Source: Hymenolepis diminuta | Taxonomy: Eukaryota > Platyhelminthes > Cestoda > Cyclophyllidea > Hymenolepididae | Assembly (NCBI GenBank): GCA_900708905.1 | Contig: CAADRB010000002.1 | Coordinates: 3,971,632 to 4,035,631 of the forward strand | Reading direction: 5' to 3' | Length of the DNA stretch: 64,000 bases | Shown here: positions 36,601 to 49,000 of the stretch, in pieces | Layout of the letters: each line of letters opens with the position of its first letter | How positions within the stretch are numbered: position 1 is the stretch's first letter | The notes under the pieces: generated by a model | The model's input: the letters and a program-made list of their open reading frames with translations, nothing else | What the model was told of the DNA's origin: nothing | Databases searched by the model: none | Position numbers and translations under genes: made by a program

Positions 36601-39600
36601 GGAAACAGGATTTCATGCGCATGTGCATAGAAACGTTCGCAGCTGCTCTTCATCAAGCAGTGATATCAGTGACTGGACATGGCACGAAGAAGTAAATGTG
36701 CAAGAAATAAACTTCTCGACTACCTCCGACATGTTCTAGCTATATGACTTGACTCATTCCTTTTTAATAGAATCCGGTCTATTTTCAGTTATAATTATTG
36801 ATCATGAATTTAATTTTAAAAAATTGGCCATGGCGATTCATTTTCTTTACGTATTTTAGCTTGACACGAAACCCTGATCGGCATTGCTTGTTGTAAAATA
36901 TGAAAGTTATCCCGAATTGAGCAATATTGCCAAATCTGTTCTCATAAGTTTTCGCAGTATCCGTCCTGCAATTATCGAATATTTCCATCTCTTCTAAGCA
37001 GTACTTACGTCATAAGCTCAAAATGAATTCGCTTAGACCATTAGCAAGGCCATAAATAATCAAGAAATTATTCACGTTTGCTTGGCATCTATTTTTTCCT
37101 ACTTTTAAATAGACAGAAATTTTTATTTAATGAAAGCTAAATAAATAACTCGAATTTGCCAACGTCAGCAATGGAATTCATCCAATGACAGTAAAATTTT
37201 GTGGCCCATGCTGCATACACAGTAAACACAATGAGCTCCAATCAGTACAGACATTCTAATTCTAAAATTATAAATATTATCAGCGCCCAAGCATTCTTGT
37301 CAAACTACCTTTCTTTGTAGCTAATGACACTGTCCACTCTTTAAATCCTTGACCATCTTTTATCGCAAAATAGGAGAGATATCATATGTCCTTAATTACT
37401 TCCTGTAGAGCACTGACAAGAGAACGAAAGACCTCTAATTAATCATTCATTACGTGGTTTTATTTCTTTCTTTCTCTTATTAGTAATCCTAAATTTGAAG
37501 CTTGACAGAGAATAAGAGAGGATTTCCTCTAGTAAAAAAATGAACAACTGTTAACGTACTCATTCGTGTGGTACGATGCTCATCACTGCACACGCAGAAA
37601 GTGGAAAGATTAAATGTACATGATAATTCTGGTTAATGAAAGAGGTAGTAGAATTCCAGTTTGTTAACTGGAAGGATCCGTGATGATTCCTCTCTAACCA
37701 AAATGACGCTCTTAATAAGGACTGGAAGTTAACTATGAACTGAAGAAGTTCAAATCCAAAATATCATTTCACATTTCCGCTATCACCAATGTGGTCCTTG
37801 CAACAATCCAAGGTTTTTATTGTTCCAAATTGCGTGCTGATTTTCTCCAAAAGAAGAAAACTCCTTTAAAATTTTAAAAGAGAACGTTAATCTGCGATTC
37901 GATGAGCTTCATTCACAGCAAGTGTTCCATCTCTGGAGGGTTTCGTTTTTATTAAAGATATGAAGTAATAATTTAAACAGAATGCCCTTCTCAAACTCAA
38001 GAAAATTAGGGGTTGATCAAATTCAAATAAAAATCTAGATAGATCCGGGGAGTGATGTGATCAGTAGTAGATTTCCTCTAATTCACATCGATCACAATAT
38101 TCACTGGTGGTAAAATTCTTAATATAAACCTAGTAAAAGCCAATTGATTTTTGCTACTCCTTGCCAGCGATATATGTTTCTTTTATGCACTCTAATTTGT
38201 TCACCCTACATTGCGTGAAGTTAAAACATAATTTTGTCCAGGGTTGAATTCTCTTCCTAAATCTGATATCATGGGTGGTTAAACTCTCAAGCCTTTTAAT
38301 AGCTGAATGCGCTATTTTTCTTTTTAGGTCAGTACTGGAATCACATTTGCATAATAACTTCTTGTGGGCCATCGACAAGACATAAATAGGCGATTAATAA
38401 ATCATGTTAGATTTTTTCATTTATTTTTCCCTCCCGCTCTTTTTGAAGGTCATAGACATGCATCAGACACAGAGGGGAAAGTGGCGCAATTTTAATAACA
38501 CTTCAACAAAGAATCGAAATTGAATTATAAGGCCAAGTTAATGTAAGTTTAATTCCACTTTTTCAGTTACGGTCAATGGATTTTTCTATTAATTGTGAAT
38601 TGCATTACATGAAAAATATCGTCTGCATTATAAATTGTTATCACCAAGCAAATAAGGATTAGAATATGCCATTTCTTTATAATTTACATTTTATGAAAGC
38701 GAAACTTAGTGGGACTAATGAGCAGAAATCTAACTAGACCATTATGCCTTCATGCTTTGACACAACACGATCGGGGATAAACAGTGACAGGGAATGAATT
38801 ATTTTATCGAGAAAGGAAAGAGAATAAATTTCAGCCTTCTTATAGACATGCGGTAAAGTGGATGAGTTATGAAAATAGTAAAGTAAGTAAAGTGAAGGAG
38901 CTTTATCATTATCAACCGAGACAAAATGATTAGTAGTTTCATGGAAGAGGGATGAGCCATAAGTGTAGCAAAGGAAAGCTCAAAATATGGTGGGTAGTAG
39001 GCCGAATTACACCGACCGCTAATCATATCCAGAGTTAGCGTCACTTTAAGACACCGTCAGATTGGATGATAAAGCGCAAATTCAAAGCCTTCTTCAAGAG
39101 ATTTTTGAATAGAAGTACCTTCATCTAGCGCTGCTGAAAACTCTGATGGTAATGTTCAGCTTTCATTATAGACACATTCCTGAAAAAACATTTAAAATTT
39201 TTCAAATTACTTCAGAATTAAACCCCATAACTTAGTTCTCTTCCGTCCCGACCTTTACCTCAAGACTTCTTACTTTCAATATAAAGTGGTATTAGTGATC
39301 TTTGTTATATAGTTTTAAATTCCAAGACATGCTACTTCCCAAAATAATTTATTTACAAATATGCATTTAACTACCTTATGTGACATCAAATAACTTTGTT
39401 TATGAGAGTTCACAAGACTCGATCACCAAGCCCCACATTGTTCATTTAAAAATCCCGCTGTCATTTCATGCAACGAAGTGGCTTTTTTTACTTGTTCTGT
39501 GTTCTAAATTTACTCACGTAAAGTAAACATGTTTGAGGAAAAAAGGGAGTTTTTATAGAAAAATCCGCAAATACCCCCAAAATTGGCATTAAATTAGGAG

Positions 39601-39861
39601 ATAAAGTAGATCAAATACTTTGAATAGGTTATTTTTTGTTTTTTATTTTGCGTTTTAAAAGCTTAAAATTAATCTACTTCACAATGAACAATATTTCCCG
39701 ATAGCTGTTGCTTTTAAAACTATTACATTAGGTAATTAATTAACTCAGAGAGATATAAATTACTCCAGTTTTGCCTGCAATTCCCGCCAATCCTGCTTAA
39801 ATGTTCTCGCCGAAATGTGGAAAATGATTACAAACCAGTGACTATCCATACGAACGACAGT

Positions 39862-39934
39862 GAGCCAATGAGAAAGCGCCTAGGCGTGAGAGCCAATGAG
39901 ATTAAAGAACCAACCATCTTTCATACATGATTGG
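39862..39934 (+). promoter_or_regulatory. probable integrin promoter with three CCAAT boxes
   Basis: The 11-mer GAGCCAATGAG occurs twice, at 39862-39872 and 39890-39900, separated by the perfect palindrome CGCCTAGGCG (39877-39886). An inverted CCAAT (ATTGG) lies at 39930-39934. The cluster is 140-212 bases before the integrin start codon and is less AT-rich than the flanks. CCAAT boxes are bound by NF-Y in animals. A promoter role is inferred from position and motif only. Confidence 0.5.
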
Positions 39935-40073
39935 GGTTTCCTGCGCACCGAGAAGTGTTATATGCTTGGAGAGCAAAATTTTTGCAGGCTTTAGGAGAAG
40001 GCGATGATACTCCCAGCAAGAGCTAAATTATAGCTATCATTATATCTTCTATAAACAACATTTTTCATGCTTA

Positions 40074-43000
40074 ATGCATTCTCCGGACGCCCTATTTGTC
40101 ATTCTCCTCATATGTCTCCTTAGCTCGGATTTAAGTACTGCTCTTCAGAATGATTCTACTCATCGTTTGGAGGTGAAATCAAGTGTGGATTTAGCTGCCG
40201 AGTGGGATGAACAGAACGCAAGGCTTTGGGATCCGCAAATTGGCTCTTCGGTTCAACCCGATCATTTAATTTTTAGACACTATCCATTGCCTCAATTCAA
40301 TCTAGATTCTCTTAAATCTTCGAGGCGACAATTTGATGCCAGTTTTTCTTGGAGTAGCGTTAGTCTTCTTTCTCTGTCCCAGTATAATTTATCTTACATT
40401 CTTTTGGGCGGATCATGGTCAAAACATGTGGATACTCCCTATCCCCGGGAAGATGGAATTGTCCAACTTTGTAATTTTACTCTCTCCGAATCTGGCCAGT
40501 TGGAATTTCGGTTTCCATGTCGTGACTTGTCTGAGGGTTTGAAGCACACCTCATACCTTGGCGCAACTTCTGCATCCCTTCAAATAAATCCGAGTATGGG
40601 TCTTCTGGCATATTGTGATCCTCTATGGAGAGATGAAAGCCATTTCCCAGCAGGTCGATGTTATTTACAGCTGCTGCATAACAAAAATATCCGACCTCGA
40701 CATGAACTCGCATCCTTTTGCAAAGTAGGTGGGAAGGTGACAGAGCCCTGCATGACGGGTTTTAGTATCGATTTATTGACAAAGGGAGGTGCAAACACAA
40801 GCTTTGTCGATTTTCTCAAAAGCATCCATGTCATTGTCGGACAACCCTTAGCGAAAGGTTTTGGACAGGCAGAGATTCTGGCCGATCCATTCTACTATCC
40901 TAGGACATATACAGCTTATCGACCCGAAACTCTTCAGATTACCCTTCCAGAGAGTTACTTTGGATACTCAGTGGCTGGTGAATATATTTCTGTTGTGGGC
41001 CACAGCTTCAAAACATCTAACAGTAATGATGTGTCACAGTTGGTGCAACTATTTAAAATCGGTCATCTTGAAGGTGCACTGACAGCCAGTGGAGTGGAGT
41101 TTGATTGGCAAGGACAAGTTGACAAATCAGACTCCTTCACTGGTTTCGGCACATCTATGGTTAATGTTAAAAACCTAGGTGGTCAAGAAGCGGTTATAGT
41201 GGGAGCTCCATATGCAGCGAAAGGTGGCCGAGTTTACCTCTACTGCATCCCTAATAATCTAGCCGTTGAGGATAATGAAAGACAATACGTGCCAACTCAG
41301 AACTATAAAGATTTTATATCAGCTCCGGAAGAAAATGGTGCATTTGGATACTCGCTCACGGCTTTAGGGGACATTGATGGTGATGGAAGAGAAGCAATAG
41401 CTATTGGATCGCCAAATTTGCGAGACAAGGAGAAAAGTGGACGTGTTTACATTGTGCGGATTCAGCCAAATTGCACGTTTGACAGGTGGCCTGTACAGGT
41501 TATCCAGGGTCCCGATAAAGCTGCCTATTTTGGATCAGTACTGCCTCGCATGGGTATGGACTTGGATTTTAATAACTGGCCGGATCTTGCTCTGCCTGTT
41601 CCATATTGCACATCATGCTTACCGATGATATACGTTTCTCGACCTCAATATCATGCAGTCTGTAGATTTTATCAACCCAATTGGTTAAACAGTGTTCGTA
41701 TCAGGAGAAACATACCCATTCCTATTAAACTGAAAGTCCGGCTAGTACCTTCAAAAAGGACTGACGAAAAGAATATCCTACAATTATTACAATCAGCAAA
41801 TGTGAAAGTGATTGATTTAATTCACCAAATAATTCCAGATCTCTGGGCTAAAGAAGTGACCGAGCAGAGGGTAAGGCTAAGTTCTTTCCATAGCGTGAAA
41901 CTGAATCCCTACAATAATGTACTCTCCTTAAAATTTGATTTGCTTCCCCAAATGGACGTGGAAGATATTCCCAGTCTTGGACAGCCAGATGGTGCTATTC
42001 GGATCCAGTATAGATTCAACATTCCCTGTCCGAGAAACGCTAAGCCCATTGGAAATACAAACATATGTTCGAATGGTGTTTGGGTAAATCGGCCGCGAAT
42101 CGATTGGTCAAAATGCAATTTTCAACTTCGACTCACAAAGTTCGTTTGCTTACCAAAAGGCAGATGTGAAAGTGATGTGTCCTTGAGAATTACAGATGAG
42201 AAGTCTGAAAAGAGCGTAGAGTCAGAATCGATTGCACCAACTGAAGAAACGGTATTGATTTATGGAGATAAGGAGGGTGCATTCAGCAAGCTTTCTCTGG
42301 ATATCTTCAACAAAGGTCCGACGTTCGCTGGCGGTGTATGGATTAACATGGTATTTTATGGCAACCTTCGATTTTCCGCACTTGAAGTGGAACGCAGAGT
42401 AGGAAATAATGGAAGCACCGTGTTCAAGCCCTTCACCTGCTCACATCCTCAAAATAATGACTCTTGGGTAGCTTGTAATTTAGGACGTCTGGAATTTGAT
42501 GCAGCTACAGCGTCAGAACCCGCAAAGCGAGTTCGACTCACAACATTCTTTGCCACCACTATTAATACTGATTATTCCCTCCCCTCTTATGTGAATATTT
42601 CCGTCTCCTCACAAACCTACGATCCTCAGGCACAGAAGAACTTTGTTATTTGGAGTTATCGTCTTCAACATGCACCAAAATACCTTATCACTCCTGGTGC
42701 TCATGCGCCTTCAAGTGTAATTGATAATAGAACAGCGCCCGTCATTATTGGTCCTAGTTTCCATCATAGAATTCTTGTCGACGAAATGGGTCCGCGAATT
42801 CAGCACACATTCCGATTGGAGTATATGGGACCCACAAAGAATTTGGAGAATGTTACAATTCGATTGTATGTGCCGGTGAAACTGAAAGATAAACCCAAAC
42901 CCCTGGTTTACCTCTTTAATGAAGTAAGAGCACCACTGGCGAATGGAGTGGATATGGAATGGATTTCTCTCCGACCTGAGGTTAAACTAACGGGCGCCTC

Positions 43001-46000
43001 CGATGACGTTAATGATGCAATTAGATGCTGGTACAACGATGAGTCATTAATTAACCCAAATGGGTGGATTGGAATTGATCTTTCCAGTTAGTGAATACTT
43101 TTTAAAATTTCATTTTGCGTGCTTTTTTATATTTTTAATACAATAAGTTTAAGATCTTTGAATTTGAATAAAAAGTAGCTCATTATTTTTCGATCTCTTA
43201 GTGTACATATTTTATATTTGAACTTAAGTATTTATCTTCGCTTGTGTTGTCATGGTAACTTTGGCCTAACAATGAATATTTAATTACAATTCTAATGGGA
43301 TTAGCATAGTTAGGGTTTTTTTTATTTTAATGCCGTAATATAAAGTGCTTGTGAGAACAAGAAGTTGACTGAAAAGGTATCAGATATTTGACTTTATAAT
43401 GAGTTTGAATCATCATTTTCATAAATTTAAAATGTTCTTTAATAAATTAGAGGGCTTTTAACATTATTAAAGTACATATAATCGTTCCCAAACTTTACAA
43501 ATAATGCTTATTATGCGAAAGTAATTTTACATAATCGGTGGGGTCAAGTTATTCTTTTGTTAGGACCATTAACTTAGGGCTGTCCCTGAAGCTCTAACTG
43601 ACATCGTAAAAGAATAATCCGAAGCAATAAATTATCTTTTATTGATGTAAATTGCGCAGTTATAGTCATAACCAATTTATCACTGTTTCTCTCTCTCATT
43701 TCTTCTGTGATGAAAGTTCTGCCACTCCAAATTTACTAATGCCAGTCATCTTAAAGGGAAGTGATAAGGCCTTTCAAAAATTAGCAACTAAATTTAAGGA
43801 AATAATAATTGTTTCAGTAACAAATTTTGAGAGTTTTCATTTGAAAGTAGCTGAATTTGTCAGTTACCTTTACTTTACTAACTAGGTGTGGTCTTTTTTG
43901 CATATTTCGCATAATGACGTTCGCATATTTGAACGTCATTTATCTATCTTTCTTTTGGAAATGTCATACTGCTATTTTAGCCAGGTATTTATTGAGAGAA
44001 AAAATTAAAGATACAATTTAGATTTGACCTTAAAATCCTGTAAACTGTTTATGATATTACTAGAAACCCTATTAGTTCTAAACTGTTACATTTTTCCGGA
44101 GAAAATGTAGAACATATTGTTTGTTTCTAAATGCCAAGTGGTATGACTTTTATTCCTTGTAGTGAATAAAATACTGGTGGAACTGAAATTAATGCCATGC
44201 AGATCTTCCTTTAAATTTAATATTATTTGCATATAAGAAGGAAAAGTAGAGGAATTAAATTACAATAAACAGTAATCAAAACCGATTATTGATTAAGTGT
44301 GGTCATTGTGGTCAACTGTCAACGATGCAATCGTTAATAATCACGAACAATAAATTGTATTCCAGAAAGAGGAAATGCGCTCTTAAACTAGCGTTCCAAC
44401 TTCCTGGAGTGCTTAAAATTACTAACCGGAATGAAGGAAACATTTGTTTGGAAAATTTTTTGATAGTTCTCATTTGACTGTTTGATATATTTTAACTCAT
44501 TCATGTCAATAGCTTTAAAAACTGGGAGTGATCCGGTTTGTTCAACATATATCTTTCACATAAACACCACATCAACTATAAATAATTTACCTGAATATCC
44601 CTTTTATAGAAATGCAGAGACAAAAATATAATCTGACCTTAAATTTTCACAATTGGTATTATTGATCGAAAACTACCATTGGCTCAAAATGCACTTAAGT
44701 CTTTTTTGTCCCAAGACATCCTTTCCGTTTTAGCACAAAACACTAGCTTTGTATTTTCAAATTAGGAAAATAGATTAGAGTTGAGCAGCACTTTTCAACT
44801 AGACTCAATAGTATCTTTTCAAAAGCCTAATTTTTTCTCCCACCGGATATAATGAGTCAGTTCATTACTTTCCCAATAGTCGGTGATCTAGTTTCTTGTC
44901 ATTGTTGAGAAAAAAATCTAGCGTTTGGTGGCAATATGTAGTCAATTTGAAGGTTCCGGTTACAACAAGTGTATTATTAGTGTTTTTTATAACATTTACA
45001 TGCAACATAATAAAATTTCTTATATTGAAGTTTATGTGAAAAGATTTAAGCTGCAGAAAAAATGGAATTGAAAAATAATCCTTAAATGATACATTCTCCA
45101 TGTTTCTTTTTTTGTAAAATTCTTTGTGAATGTGATGGGATTCATTTATTCTCCATTTTCTGAAGGAAAAACTGCCCTGTGGGCTTTTTAAACCTGACAT
45201 TTTTCATATATGGAAACAGACTTTTTTCTGGCAAATGAAACTTGACGGTTTATATTTATTTTAATTTGCAGCATTTGGTTCTAGTTGGAATAGGGAGATA
45301 TTTGTTACCTGAATAAATTTGGAATAAAATTTGAAATTGATATGAATATCTTATTAATTTTTTAATTAAAAGGCCATATGCCCAAAACTTTAGGAAGCAC
45401 CAGATAGAATAAAACACACTGTACAATTTATAAACTTCTGTGAGTATCAACTTTGAGGGATAATGATAAATATAAAGGAAAATATGCATTTTAGTCTTTT
45501 TTTGGTAAATCATTGCATAAAACATTTGGTAATAACAACGACATCTTTTCTACCTTTCGTGCTCAAAAATTATTTGCGTAAATGATAACATCATCAAAAT
45601 TTAGACTACTATAAAAACCGAACCAGATGTCATTATTTATCTGCTAATATGGCTATGTTTTGTGGATTTGAAAATAGTAAACATTATTTAGCTTCTGTGG
45701 AGGTACTTGCCCCAACCTAATCTAATGATTAACTACATGTGTCAATCATGGCCGTATGCAATTTATGCCATATTTTTCCCAGCTTAATAATGGGAAACAA
45801 TCAATCAGAGCTGTCTTCCTGACACTTTTTATGAAAATACATTGGTCCTAAGTTTAAAATACGCATTTTCAGTTCATAAATTGGATTTACTTTTATTTGC
45901 TTTCATAAGATTATGTAAGTTTTAGTAAATCAAATTTTTCGTGTTTGTTTTTAGGTTGAAATAATAAAATTCTAACGAGCTTTTCGTGTATACGTGAAAA

Positions 46001-49000
46001 ATGTCTACCAATCATGTGAATTTTAATAATTTTGTTGACATAAAATCCTGTAACGGAATTTGACCATTAACTAATTTGATTTTAGAGTATTATTATAATA
46101 TTTTAGATAAACTGCTAAAATAATATTTTGTGCAAAAACTAATTCCTAAAAGTGCTACTTCACAGCCAAAATTTATTTTGATTTCCTGCAGATATTTGAC
46201 ACCACATCATCTAGAAATAATAGCATTAATTTTGTCTGTTAATTGCCAGTTCAAAACAATAAGTATTCTTCCTATGTTTTCAGGAATCGATCATATTATT
46301 GGAGATAAAATACTGGAATAGGTATGTCTTCATAGAGCGTAATTTGAAATGATCCTTTTTTACCTGAGGCTGACGGATATTGAGTAATAAAATCTTGATT
46401 TCACATGTTTTCGCAAGAATTAAACCCTTAAACGATTGCGTCTCACTCATAGCTAATGGTTAGTAAGAGAAATTAATTTGATTCTCGCTCTAGGAGTGAT
46501 ACGCATCCGGAATTTTCTCAAAATCGCCAGCATCTTGATCACATTACCAATAGAGATGCAAATTGAGAAAAAAGAACAGGCCCTAAGAGAATCGTCGGAG
46601 AAAGTGGTTTTCCCTATACATAATATGTGAAAACAATGGAAATATGCTAATTTAGTAGGCAAAACTATTGGAAGATATGAGAATATTATCTCTGACTTGT
46701 AAGGACTTTTAGAAATTGTTTTTATCGGCCAATTCTGTGGAAATATGTGTTTTCATTTGCATTTTGAAAGCTATATTACCGTGTTCCCTCTGTTAGCATA
46801 TTGACATCTAATTTGACACGGTACACACTAATAATGAGCATAAAATTAATAATTAATTATATTAATAATTTGTTTTAATTTAGATACAGTCAGTGGGTGC
46901 GTACGGTTATTAAAAATCACTTAAACAAAGATCTAATTAAACTCCTCTGTGTGAACTTACTGTAAACGAACGCGAAAGATTAATACTTATTAAACAAGTT
47001 CCATCCTGTAAAAACAGACCTCATTCTCAGCCCTGTGAAATGCTGGACAAAATTCATAAGTGTGTGAATACCTACCTCTCTAGGTGTTACACTTTTAGGC
47101 CAAGAAATAAACATCGCTAATTTTACTGTAGCATAGGTCTTCATTGTTTTATTTAAAACATTGACTCATTTGATAAGAGGATTTATTCATGAAGGAGAAA
47201 AGGGGATTAGATTACGGTTCTATGCTTCTGTTGAGTACGTTGATTATTGTTAAAACATAGTGTCATTACTCAAAGCGTTTGCACTTATCAACCAATAAGT
47301 ACAGTCTTAAAAGGTTAAATATATCGCAGTATTTTACAGGTACAGTATTTAAGTTCTTCGAATTGGTGTACCAATTCTGGTACAGTATTTATTTACATAA
47401 AATTAGCAAAATGAAGAAAATTCACTCAAAACTTCCCACTTAGTAAATATGGAGTATAAAATTTATTCGAATCTTATGCCAATTTGACATTGTTCGATAT
47501 TTAAAACTGAAGCAAACACCATCTTACTGTTTATTAATCTTGCATTTACTTGTCATTGAATTTGGACTCAATGACTGGCCCTCCTTTAAGTTACCAATCT
47601 GTTAACACTTTCCGTTGCGAACACACCCCATTCTCAGATAGACAGTCCCTTTCTTAAGTAACCAAGTAATAAATAGTTAGTTACTCTCCCGACTTCTCAG
47701 TTTGGGCCTATTGGAGTTGACAGTTTGGCGGCTATTAGATCGGCACTTAGCCATCTCAGGTTACACGATTAGCTATAGGCATCCCATCAAGATCCTGTTG
47801 TGTGCTGTAATACCGTCGGCCATTCTAAACACTCAACACTTGTCTTTTGTGCCATCCTGCGCGTTAAAGTCTCACCTTTCAATTTCTTTCCATCTCGCAT
47901 GCCCTAGGTATCTATCTTCTGTACAAAGATTCGTTACTAATTCTCAAAATAAACGTTAATCAAACCAAATTTCCCTACCTATTTCCTTTACTCGCAAAAT
48001 ATGTCACTAATTTTATTTTTCTTCTGAGTTTTTCAGCGTTTGCGATATCCCCTTCAGTGTTAATGAGGTGGATTTATAATTAAATACTCGAAATATTTCA
48101 TATTAAATTATTAATTTGTAAGCAGATTCTTCCATAAATTACATAGTTAGTTGTGCCATGAACTTGTACTCAAAATTAAAAAGACCCCAATTTCAATTTA
48201 AAGATCGAGCTGTGAGGAGGTATCGACGTGAACTGTCACATTCATTTGAGGCAAATATCACTGACCCTATGGAATGGGATTATATGGGAAACTATACCAG
48301 TTCACTGGATGCAGCAGCTGGACGATTCAACAGAAAGAACATATACCGGAAGGTTTCTTTCCGACGTATTCCCAAGGAGGTAAAATTACAGTATTTATTG
48401 CAAGTATATTTTGTCTAAAATGATTGCGCCTTTATTGCTTCACCGTCTGGGCAAATATAATTTATTGGGATTTGAGGATTTAAAATCTGATTTAACTTAT
48501 AATATTTATAATTATTATTTATAAATTATATTTCTAACTTACTAAAAACCTGGGCGTTTCTGCTTCACCATTCATCAATTGAGTGAGATTCAATTATTTT
48601 AAGAAACCAAGTGGGTTTCACTTATTTACCACTAGTGACCACAAATAGATCACTAATAAATAATCCATAAGCCTGGAAAGCTAGTGAGATTAGTCTTAAT
48701 AATAATTAAATCTGAATATGAATATTCCGATGCCATAAATTTAAACTTGCTTCTAAGGTTTTTGGGAATACATAATCCTAGCACTTAAATACCCAAAAAT
48801 AAATAAAAAAATCAGTTACATGAATAAATCTTCGATTCAAGCACTCAGAGGTCAAGAGAGTGTTATGAAAGCGGCAAAAGTTGTTTTATGTAACTGTTTT
48901 CTGACGGCTTTTTGTAAAATGCTAAACCTCGTTGCATATAAAACAAAAAAGAGAGTTGCAGCCAAAAATCAGATGAAATTTAATAACATTCTCGGAAAAA

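Larger units (their letters stand above)
10531..40073. other. 29.5 kb region without a supported gene
   Basis: All ORFs here are short (under 100 codons), AT-driven and without conserved motifs. The region does hold several repeats that are listed separately: LTR-like pieces, a large inverted repeat and a pair around 13.7 and 16.7 kb. It also holds two signal-peptide-like small ORFs (17494-17559 and 21881-22048). Between these, for example 10.6-13.6, 14-16.6, 22.3-26.1, 29.4-33.4 and 34.8-39.8 kb, only AT-rich sequence without recognisable structure was seen. Confidence 0.6.
43087..48125 (+). other. integrin intron 1, 5.0 kb
   Basis: The donor is CCA|GTTAGT and the acceptor TTTGTAAGCAG. The exon frame runs five bases into the intron to a TAG (43089-43091). 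An AATAAA lies at 43167-43172, so unspliced RNA could end here. Nothing coding is supported further in; 47560-47960 is a less AT-rich island of unknown nature. Confidence 0.85.

Noticed and set aside
40050..40055. TATAAA just before the integrin start codon
   Set aside because: It lies only about 20 bases before the ATG, too close to serve as its TATA box unless the leader is almost absent.
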